A DNA stretch of 64,000 nucleotides from Pachyseris speciosa (lineage: Eukaryota > Cnidaria > Anthozoa > Scleractinia > Pachyseridae). A model generated the notes under the pieces. The model searched no databases. It was not told where the DNA came from and saw only the letters and a program-made list of their open reading frames with translations. This document shows positions 24,901-36,900 of the stretch, in pieces (the stretch's first letter is position 1; every line of letters starts with the position of its first letter). The DNA is taken from assembly GCA_016490735.1 (NCBI GenBank), contig JAEMWC010000661.1, forward strand, positions 439,768-503,767, read 5' to 3'. The translations under genes and the position numbers were made by a program.

Positions 24901-27900
24901 GGGATTTGCAGTATTTTTCATACTATAGCGACGTATCACTAAATATATGTATGGACCAATGCTAAATAAAAGTTGAATTGCCTTACCTCACGGGTTTTGA
25001 CTTCGTTGTCGACTGTGCTTTATGAGGCGCAGTCGATGGCGAACTCAAAACCTGTCAAAATTGCTTCAAATATCACTTCTGAGGCAAAAGGACGACAATA
25101 AACCACAGTTAAAGTAATTCAACTTCTATTTAGTATTGATGCATCATATATTTAGCAATATGTCGCGTGGTATAGTATGAAAAATACAGCAAAACTCATG
25201 CATTTACTATCCGCAAAGAAGAAAGGGTTACAATGACAGATTGTGTGGACTCCCTGTGGATGGAGAAGCAGTCATTCGCTGATGATCACTGTTTCCGTCA
25301 TAGATGTTATTGGTCCAGGAAAGTTTGTCACTGTCAAACCGATTCCAATAGAAAGACTGCGTGAATACTGTGAAATCAACCACGCAGACTCTAACAAGGG
25401 CTTCAGAGAAGAGTTTGTGGTGAGTTGAAGTGAACCTTAAAGTGATCAACTCTAATCAATATTTTCAATTTTACTGTCCTCCAAAAACGCAGACCAGAAG
25501 AAAAGAATATATTTATCGCTATAAAGTGTTGGTGGAAAAGAATCTTGATCTTAATGATTTTATTAACAATATTTATTTGTAATGAGAATTAGAAAATTGT
25601 GGCATCTTGTAACTCTTCTGTTTAGTAGATGGCACTGAGAAAATATCAAACTAATAGATATTGAATTGGCTAAGCTCTTCTTTGTTTTCTTTTAGTACCA
25701 CAACTGTTATTTATTACACTGCCTTTTTGTTTGTATATGTTATCAGTTTTATATTCAATAAAAATGTCAACAAATTCGATATTTCATTATTTTCATTGGG
25801 ACCCAAATGAAGTGATCATGTCATAAGAGTCCAAGATGATTGTCAAGAGTTGTGTTCTTTTGTACTGTGTGACGCAAGCTGCTTTGCGCATTATATTTGT
25901 CCGCCAAAGTAAATTTTGGTACCAGTGAACTATAAGGTTAACTATGGAAAAGGAAGTTGTTCGTCATGGTAGAAACAATGTTGCATCCGTATGTGAAAGT
26001 GTTTGTAAGCATATAGGCTCCCTGTGCTTACTTGTCACACGAAATTTAGTTGTTGTTTCGTTATAGATGTGTGGTTTTGTCATTGAACATTTAAGTTAAC
26101 AAGTGTTTGATGGTTTTTTCTTGTTTTTTTTTCTTTCTTTCTTTCCCGTTTACAACGTAGTCCATCAGAGTTCCTGGAAATTTCACCTGGGAAAACAGCC
26201 AGAAACCAGAGAACAAAGCCAAGAACAGATATAAAAACATCATTCCCTGTGAGTTAAAATCATAAATAATAAAGCATTGGCTAAAGGAAAAAATAATACC
26301 AGATAGCCATGAGGGGTACACGTTTCTAGAATTGTGGCATTCGACACAGAAGTCAATTGAAACGTTTGGACAATTGTAATGCTGTTGCCTGTGATTATTA
26401 TTAATTAACAGTGTCATTTATTTCTGTATATTTCCATTATTTTTTTCTCCAGTAATTGTTAGAGGCTGTATTGCTAATGTAACTTAGTTTTACAAATCGT
26501 TTTGTCAGTTAAATGAGTTAAATTCTGACTTCAGGGATACATTGATTCGTTGCAGATGATCACACACGTGTGACTCTGGCAGAGTTGGAAGGTTCCCCTG
26601 GTAGCGACTATATCAATGCCAATTTCATTGATGTGAGTTTTGCGTTCTCTTGCACAACATGTGAACTACCTCTTTAGACCTTCATTTGTATATGCATTCA
26701 GATCATGCCTTGAATCTGCATTTTTTCACTCTTACAGGGCTACAACCACCACTGCAAGTTTATTGCAACTCAAGGTAGGAAAGTTGTGTCAATCTTCATT
26801 TACATGGTTCTTTAAAGGGAACCTCTGCTCTTACAACAAATTGACGCTAAATTGTTGGAAATAATAACTAGATTCCAAATTTTGTTTTAAAACGTGGATA
26901 TAACACTTAAGTGTACAAAAAAGTCGTTATCATCATCGCCTATTTTCGTTTTTTAATTTCAAGGGCGCGGCCATTTTGGATTTCATGACGTCACTGCGTT
27001 GCCCAATTGTTTAACACAAAGGATTTTCTGCTTCATTTACTCCCTGACAATAGCTACAACGCATTGACGTCACAAAAACAAAAATGGCGGCGCCCGGGAA
27101 ATTTAAAAGTGAAAAATGGCGTAAATGATACCCATTTTTTTTGCACTTGAAATGCTATTCCCAGGTTATAAACTAAATTTTGGAAATAAGTAGTTATTTC
27201 CAACAGTTTAGGCTCAATTTGTTGTAAGAGCAGAGGTTCCCTTTAAGAACACACCACCATCTTGGCTTTCTCAGGAAAAAAGGTTCATGTGATGTGGGAG
27301 TGCTATGCAGTGGACCCCCCTCCCCCACTCCTACTTGCAGGAGGGGAGAGGGTGGATTAACGTTGCCACTAACCAATTATTTTGTGGAAGGCCTTATACC
27401 CAGTCGGTGTAATAACATGTTTTCAGCCAATCAGGAATAACTATGGTTTTGTTTTAGCACTGTTGTTTAACAACTGCTCATATAGTAACCAGGCAATCAT
27501 TCTAATTTTCTACTCCAAGTTCTGTTCAGGAACACCATATATTTTGCTCTTTTGTATTTTTTAGGACCTGTGGCTAACACCTTTGGAGATTTTTGGCGCA
27601 CAGTCTGGGACCAAGGTGTTTGTATCATTGTCATGGTAACAAACATCGTTGAAGGAGGACGGGTGAGTGAAAAACCCGGGAAGCCAATTGTGGCCAAAGT
27701 AGTATAGGAGGCACCGATTAAGCCTTTTTTTAACTCAGATTATGGCCATATCATTTTCCAGTTGTAAGGCTGATTTCACTCCATTGGCCCTTTGATTCGG
27801 TAGCCTCGCAGCTCCTACAAGCTCTAAATTTCAGTGGCGTGGATAGTGTCGCAGCCCTATTGGTTTAGGGCTAGGGTCCATTGTTTGTGTTGTTTGTTCT

Positions 27901-30900
27901 TTTGTCTCACCTGAAGGGTGGTCTCCAATCAGGTAAGACCTTGTAAGAGCTACGAGGTGAGCCCTTTGATTCCTGATAACCATTTTATACATCGGCTGAC
28001 CAGTGCATAACGCTTGGCATATATCCCGTATTGTAATCAACTAAAATCTCGTATATCGTACATTCGCGTACATTCATGTGCACGCTGGTACCAGCTCATT
28101 TCTGAGAATTTGTAACGCAATTTATTTGACTAGGTTTAATTACAGCGTAAATACAATCACGTAAATTTATTTTAGTGAGAGCTGCTGTATATGCGCTATA
28201 TAAAAATGTTTATTATTATTATCGCTGGTAATCTCAGATCAAATCTGGTTTTCATTGCCCAGCAACCAGCTGTCTAGGGAAACCAAGAAGCGTCCTTCAT
28301 CGTTACTTTCCTCTCCTGCCTACATCTCCAGCACTTTCCTAAGGATCCTTGCCGACCCCAACAGTACAGATCTCTGAATCAGTTCAATGGATGTGTCCAC
28401 ACCTATGGTCCTCAGATTTTCTTTTAACCTCAGTGGTATTGTTCCCAATGCACCCACCAATGCACCCACCCATGTGGGTATCACCTTTGTCCTTACTCCC
28501 CACATCTTTCGAATTTCTCTCGCAAGATCTTGATATTTTTGTACTTTCTCGTCTTCTTTTGCTCTCACCCTTCCATCTTCCGGGATTGCCGCGTCTATAA
28601 TTTGGCAGTTGTTCTCTATTTTGTCAATGACCAATAAATCCGGTCTCCCAGCCTCAATCTCATGGTCTGTTCGTACACTAAAGTCCCACAGCATCTTGTA
28701 ATCCTCATTTTTAAGTACACTGTCCGGAACATGGTCATACCACCTCTCATTTCGCTCAAACCCATATTTTCCTGACAGGTCCCAATGAACCGCCATTGTC
28801 ATGTCTCTTTGAATTCTTTTTGCGCCAGTTTCCGGCACTCACTTACAACATGGCTGATGGTCTCATTGTTTTGTTTGCACATTCTGCATTTGGTATCAGC
28901 CTGTGACCTGTCGATCTTTCTTTTACGTAATTTAATTATTACGATAGGATGGAGAGTACCTTCTTAAATTTTTACTGAACTTTTTTGTAGATCAAATGTT
29001 TGAAATACTGGCCGAGCGCGAGCCCAGAGATGTACGGACCAGTCTTGGTCTCACCCGATGGTGAAGAAGAACTGGCTGAATATGTTGTCAGAAAGTTTTC
29101 CGTGCAAATGGTAACTTGAAAATTCAGCTTACTGTTTCTACTTCGAGTGACTGACTGACTGACTGACTGACCGACCGACCGACCGACCGACTGACTTGGT
29201 GACTTGCTTTCTAAGACGTAGATTTTGATAGGTCAATATAACCACTCTTTAACAGTTGATGCTACAGTCATGGTATCACAAAACTGCCCAATCATTGGGG
29301 AGCACGTTGTTATCATTTTCGTGACGCTATACGTTACCATAGCAACAGTATGACCTACTAAAAACACGCTTAATTTTAGCTTTAAGTACTTATATTTCAA
29401 AAACGGCACGGTTTTTTTTATTGTTATCGAAATTTGATAAGCAGGATAAGACGCAACGTTTGGCAAAGTTTTGGGGTTCAGAGCCACCTTAAATTTTCGA
29501 AAATTTAAGGTGGCTCTGAATCCCATGTACAGAATTTTTTTAAACTTTGCCAAAAGTTGCGTCTTATCCTACTTATCAAATTTCGATAACAATAAAAAAT
29601 TTCACCGTGCCGTTTTTGAAATATAACTACTTAAAACTAAAATTAAGGGTGTTTTTAGTGGGTCATACTGTTGCTATGGTAACGTATAGCGTCACGAAAA
29701 TGATAACAACGTGATCACCAATGACTGGGCAGTTTTTTGATACCATGATTGTAGCATCAACGGATAAAGAGTGGTAATAATGACCCATCAAAATGTACGT
29801 CTTGGAAAGTGCTGAAAACTGTTTTGAGCCACCTTAAAGTGGTTTACCAAAGTTTATAGATGCAGTGATAACTTTCTGTGTTCTCTTGCTTGAGCTCAAC
29901 AAGCTGTGTAAAAGTCAGTTCTTTGTCTTAAAATCTACTAAACAACGGAAAACTCGCCTAGAGTATCAGCAAATTTTGGGCGAGGAGTCGTCAAAATAGT
30001 GCTCAGGCGGTTGTTGTTAGTATAAGCCAAACGAGCCTTACCTTATATTTTTATCACTTCAGTTTTCCCCCATACTTTTCATCTTATCTGACGTTTTAGA
30101 CAAGTTTTTTTGCAGTTGATAATTGGTTAGTGACGTATAATTCTTTGTGCGGAGCATTGTTAAATTATTTGTGTAACGTGACTTTGTGTTTTGCAATGCA
30201 TTGCGCTACTACTTGTCCCTTTTGCTTTGTCAGACATCCGATTCAGAGGAGTATCGCGCTCGTGAAATCACGCAGTATCATTTTATAGCATGGCCAGATC
30301 AGGGGGTTCCCGCTCACGCTACCTCCCTGCTTGCTTTCCTGAGGAAGGTCCGTGCTTCTGTTCCAGAGGACTGCGGGCCCATTTTGACCCACTGCAGGTA
30401 TGAAAATAAAACATCGATGGCGTTCCCAAAGGGTATTTGTTGTGTTAGAGGGGATGCGGAGCTTCACGTGAATACTGTTTGCCAGCACCTACCTTTAGGT
30501 TTCAAGCATTGTAAGGCCCGTTTACATAAACGATTTTTGTCGCACAACTCAATGCAATTTTAGTCCTGCTGAAGTTGCTACTTCAAAATCGCACGTGTAA
30601 ACTAGGTGCGATTTCAGGACAATTTTAATGCAATTTGTCGCCGCGATATCGCATGTAGCGATATCGCATTGACAAAAACGCATCCAAACCAGTCGCCCGG
30701 CATTTTAATCTCTCTAACCATTCCAAACAACACATGTCGATCTGTGGCCTTTCCTTACATCAAGGTCCCACGGAAAGCCGTAAACATCTAGAGCAGAAAT
30801 TCATCTTTCAAATCGGCACTCTTAATCCCCACCGTATCAACGAACGCTTTTCATTCAATTAATCTATTCCTGTTTTCACGTTACCATGTTACCACCCATA

Positions 30901-33900
30901 GCGTAGCTCCATCTTCCGTATATATACCATACACAACCCACAATTCCTACATTTTATACACCCTAATAAAAAAAAAATTACCTTCATGTCCGATCTCTTT
31001 GTCAGCGTACGTGAGTGCTTGAAATTCTTGCTCGATTTTAAGAATTGACACCTTTGCCTTTCTTTCATCTCTCACCAGTGCTGGGGTGGGTCGCACGGGA
31101 ACGTATATTGTATTGGATGCAATGATGGACCAAATAGCTGCTGAGGGGGTGGTGGACATATATGGTTTTGTCTCCCACATTCGTCAACAGAGAAGCGCCA
31201 TGGTGCAAACAGAGGTATGTTGCCCGTTACTTTCGGTCTCAACTATGTTTGACTGTGCTTCCTAGGAAAAATCGTAGAGAAGATGAAAATTTCGTGGTAA
31301 CTTGCCAAATGGTAGAAGGCTGCGTGACGTGGCTGATGACTTTCTAAAACTCGTGTCTACCGTGTCACAAATCCAGCCAGTGATAGGAGCGGTAGTAAAT
31401 CGGCCATTGGTAGACTTATTAGGTGCCAATGTAACTGTCACGGGGAGCGTTGCGTGACGACCTTTCGTCTCCTACAGCTGCGTACGATACTAGACTCGAG
31501 TCTGCCTTGTAACAACATAGCCACTGGTAGTAAATGCAGTGGCGTGGCCGATTGGTACTGAATACCTGTTAGGTGTTACAGTTTGAGTCAGTGAAACCTC
31601 GCTAAATGGACACCTTTGGCACTGTTTTCCAGTGTCCATATATTATGGATGTCCATCTATGGTACGTTAAAGGGGTAGTGTTGGTATGTGGTTCAGACTA
31701 TGACTGGGTGTCCATTGAGGAGAGGTGTCCGTCACGAGAGATTCGACTTGAAAATAAGTAGCGTTTAAATAGCGTTAACAAGCATGATAGGATTCGCAGA
31801 ATAGCGTGACCTGGTGTGACAACATTCATTCTGTACAGGCGCAGTACATATTCATCCATAACGCTCTGGTGGAGTACGTGACATGCGGTAATACAGCGTT
31901 CCTTGTACGTGAACTGCCAGAGAAGCTGCGTATTTTGAACACTGTGGATCCTGACAGTGGGCACTCACTGCTAGTGGCGGAATTCAAGGTGCGTGCATGT
32001 TTGCGTGCGTGCATTTATTATTGAGCACTCGCCACATTGGATTAACAAGGCGTTTGTGCGAGAGGAAAATGGAGATACGAGATCTTTTTCTTGTTTTTGA
32101 ATATAAACAGAACCCTGGCATAAAAACATATTTGTCACTGAGAACACTAAGCTCACTTTGCTGAATAAGACTGAAGGAACGCTACCTTAAAGTTTCTTTG
32201 ACCTTAATAGAATTACTATATAAACGTTTTTGTTGGTGGTGGTTGTTGGGGGAGGGTGGAGGACGAGAGTAGGGGTGGTTCATTAACCATTCCAGCTTTA
32301 ATTTCCTGGTGGATCGAAACTGAGAAGGGCATTCTTCTGCTGCCTTCGTCTCACGTGCTTCTACAGCTCCCTTGTATTCTCTTAGCAAGCCGCGCACATA
32401 ATTGCTGGAGGAAGTTGCAGCATGATGTTGTGGTTGACAATTCTAACAACGCAGTGCGACGCCTTTTTTTCAGAATCTTTGTCTTGGTGATTCTGAGAAC
32501 GATTCATTCATCGCAGCTTCGCAGCCAGAAAACAAATCCAAGAACAGATACGCCATACTTCCGTGTAAGTTAAAACTTTGTTCTTAAAGTGCACATGAAT
32601 CGAATTTTTTTGCGTTTTTACATACAGTTTACATTCTCCATATTTCATTTTCAGTCGTTTCCCTCCTTTTCGTGAAGATGATTCGCTATTTGTAGGGTTT
32701 CCAAAACTCCCGCCGTGGCCTGAAATTTGAGAAATTTTGCGCGTGGTTTAAAAGCCTCTGTGACGTCATTCGTGTGTATGTTCAGGCGTGAAACATGGCG
32801 GAGAAGGCGAAAAAGCGTAAACCTAGAAAGTTTTGCCCAGCTAGCGGCCGCCGTAGTGAATCTCTTGGTAGTTCTCCGACATTTTTGTTCCACGGAACTC
32901 ACAAAAACAGAGTGACGCACTCGACTGAGTACACACGAATGACGTCACGACTATTCACCAGACCCCAGGGCCCGGTTGTTCGAAAGCCGATTAGCTTAAT
33001 CCAGGATTAGCGTAAACTTTGGTTGCAGTTTTTGACTTTTGGATGGAAGGTTCTTTTGCTAAGTTTTGCTTTTCAGGATTGACGTCTTCTAATCTAAAAT
33101 TGTGTAGAATATCAGCGTTGAACAACGTTTGTGGATAGAGAAATAAACTCCTTGGTTAATTTTTAATCTTGGATTAGGGTTAATCAGCTTTCGAACAACC
33201 CGGCCCAGGTCTTTGTCTAGAATTCTAGTGAGAAAGGCCCAACTTTCGCCGCATTTCAAAATACGTTCCTGCTACTTTTAGTAATTTATTTTCCCCTCAC
33301 AATATCTCTTAAAACATCTATTTTCATATTGAAAAACAAAAACAAAAAAAAAACAAAAAAAACTGGCTGTGAAATTTCGATTCATGTGCACTTTAACTAG
33401 TTATGATTTAAAATGCCTCATTTGCACTTGAAAGGAAAATTCAAATTAAAATACTTTCAACACTTTTAAATTCACAAAACTAGTTTCGCTTTAACAACAG
33501 CCTCATCAGCTGATCTGTGAATTTAAAAGTGTGATTCAAGTGCAAATGAGGTGTAGTAATACTTTCTTAGCTTCGGCTAATAGACTTTCCGAAGATATTG
33601 ATTTAAAATGACTTCAGCTAAAAGTAGCGAGTGATTAGAACAAGTGAAAAACTCTTGGAATACACTTCAATACTCTTGGAATACACTTCAATAGTTACGA
33701 GCAATTGTGCTCTAGTTGTTCACCCTTGAAATGCATGACACGCGCTGTTTGTTATCTGGCGCTTTTGTCATGTTTTTGTCACGTTTTGATTGGTTCGTCA
33801 CAATTGTTGACTCTTTTACCGTGTCATAGAAAACCATTAATTTATTGCACAACTTGCCTGTCGTTTAGATGATAGTACAAGAGTGACTCTGTGGCCATAT

Positions 33901-36900
33901 ACTGGCATGATTGGCTCAGATTACATCAACGCCAGCTTCGTCGACGTAAGTAATCTTTGACATTTCATGGCTATTTTGCCGCCTTTTTCCTTCGTTAAGT
34001 TTTACTCCGTCATATCTTACCTTCTAGTAGCCCATTTTACAGTTATGTGTTCAGTGACCTGGCCTTTGAGCAGAAACGAGGCTGGAGGTGACCTTATTTT
34101 GATGCAAACCTTTCTGTCTGTCTTATGCAATTGTGGACTAGTTAGCATAAGAACAACACCATTTACAAACAAAACAAGGCCACCTCCAGCCTCGTTCCCA
34201 TTCATAGGCCAGGTCACTGGCATGCTATTGTAAAATGGGCTATTTTTGAGTCTCTATATCGCTTCTTTTCTTTCCGACATGTGGAAGGGAACATTGTGTG
34301 TCAGCTCTCTGGTCTAATGGCCAGCGGATTTTTTAGCCTGGCTCCGTCGATTGTTTTCTTACACTATAAACATTACTTCATATTGTCTCTGTTTACTCAG
34401 GAGAAATTGGAACCCAAAACCTTCAGGAAACTATTTAAGGATTATCTAAGCGAACGTTTTGTTTCGTGTAACCGTTGATTTTTCATTTGTGTTTTCTTTC
34501 TTTGCAGAGTTTTCAACAGCGTGAGGCATTCATTGCTACCCAGGCCCCGCTGGATAACACGGTTGTGGATTTCTGGCGAATGACCTGGGAATACGAGGCC
34601 TATTCTCTAGTGATGTTGTGTACACTGAAAGAGATAGAAGAGGTTTGGAAATTAGACACGTGATAATCACTTGCCTTGCTTTTTTTTCTTACTCTAGAAA
34701 AACGCTTGTGAAGGGGCTATAATTAAGTGGCTACTATATCTCGCACGGGCATTAGTCACTTTGAATTCATGACGTCAGCATTACAACAAATCCTCTCCTG
34801 TAGTGCTGTTCAATTTGCAGTTCTTGGTGGTGTTCTTGTTGTTGTCGTTTCAAATCAAAAGTGTAACCATTCAAGTAAAAGCTACTGACACTACTTTCCT
34901 GTGGTGCTGTTTCTAACTATTGCGTGTGTGAAGGAAATCCGAAAGAGTGACCGTTCAAATGAAAGTTACTGAGCAGTACTTTCCTGTGATGCTGTTAATT
35001 ATGCTTTGCCAGGTGGCTCTAATGTTTGAGTCTTTGGTTGAAATCCTTAAGTGTGACTATTCAAGTGAAAGCTACTGAGAAGTACTATTATGCAAACTCG
35101 AATTTCAACATGGGTGTCCTGTGGAGGAAAGGGTAAGGTCAGATTCCGGAGAAAGACACAGTTGGAATTAAAACAATGAACCCACTGATAACATTAGGGC
35201 CGTTTATACGAGAGGAAATAAGCCACGGCTTACTCTGACCGTGGCTTACATATGACGCGAACACTCCGTATAAATGGTACAAAATCTACGTTCACGGCTT
35301 TCTCAAGCTGCGGCTTATCCTGGCCTAGGAGTTTTTACTCGTATAAATGGTTCCTTTCGCGTCTTTATGTAAGCCGCGGCTTATTTTCTCTCGTATAAAC
35401 GACCCTATTGGTTTCGTTGCAGAGACAGTGTGCATATTATTTGCCTCGCAAGGATGAATTCATTGTTTATGGTCTTTTAATGATCGAAGTCGAGGCCGAA
35501 GACCAGAAAAACGGCTTCTGTAGACGACAGCTCAAGATAACAAATACAAAGGTAAAACAATAGATTAACAGAACCCACTAAATGAAACGGAAAAAAAATA
35601 AAGTTTCACAAACATCAAAACTTGAAGAGTCAGTGTCCTTAATTTTTTCTCAACCTAAATACTGCTGCCACACAAACTCAGACTTTGACCCTCACCCCCC
35701 CCCCCCCCCCCCTAAATTCACTGGCGAGGGTTGAAGTCATTCTCGTCCCTCGAGTGTTCGCTCCATACTGCGCAGGCTTGACGAAACGAGAGACTCTCGA
35801 CCGAGAATCTTGAAAACTCTCGAAAGATCTGATTGGCTTTTTCAAACAATTGAAATAAACGGAAGTAAAACAGAATTCTTACAAACTCTCTGAACCCTAA
35901 GCATGCGCAGTTCAGCCGGAAGTCCGATATTTTCGGACTTTCCAGGGTTGCTCGTTTCCCGACCGCTGGTCAAGGGGAACGAAGACCCTGGGTACGAGGT
36001 TGTGGTTGAAGTGTATAATAATTTCAGCTGTTTGATCTGTAGAGCGGTGAAATTCGCAGCATTTACCATTTTCACTTCACGGATTGGCCAGAGAGATCGG
36101 TTCCCCTGAATGGAAAGGGGCTTCTTGATATGATGAAAGGCATTACGCGTGTACAACAACAGACTGGAAATGGACCAATAATCATCCACTGCAGGTATGA
36201 CGTCATCATTTAACAGGATTTCCGGCTTCTGCAAAAATCGACAAAAAGAGTGAGAAATTTTGGAACACTTAACAAGGTTGCTTTTTAAACTAGCAAAGGA
36301 TTTTCCAAACGACGTTTGAAAATAGTTAACGATGATAAACCCCTTGTTCTCTTTAACTGAGAAACAACAGACAGTCACCAGTTACGGCTCAGTTTCAAAG
36401 GCGCCGGTTAGGTTTTGACTGCTTTATCTCTCCTCATTCTCCTAGTGATGGAAGCGGCCGTACCGGGACGTTTTGTGCCATCAACATAGCCCTGGAACGA
36501 GTCAAGTTAGACGGGACAATAGACATGTTTCAGACTGTACGCCGCTTGCGCACACAGAGACCGCTGATGGCCCAGAGTGCGGTAACAACAAGTTCCTTTC
36601 CCTTTCAATTTCATACCTTGAAATACATAACTATATCACTTTCATCTATGTAGGCCACTAGGCTTTGCATTTTATAAGTACTAATTAAGTACAAACGCGA
36701 CAAATTTACCAACCTTCTCCAAAGAAAGACCGTCAATGCAGTGCACTAGCTTTCGTTTGAAGGGTAATTGTTATGGTCTCATTGGCAATCTGGAGATAAA
36801 GAACCAGCCATGAGAAGGAGTCAATCCACACACTCGTAGGTGAAACCACATGGGTTTGAGATTTCATTGTTACACCACCCAGATAAAGTGACTACGTCTG

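Noticed and set aside
28349..28967. Plus-strand open frames opposite the LINE fragment
   Set aside because: Shadow frames of the minus-strand reverse transcriptase fragment, without domain similarity.
35842..36378. 178-codon minus-strand frame
   Set aside because: It spans a dispersed repeat and the antisense of PTP exon 24; no domain.
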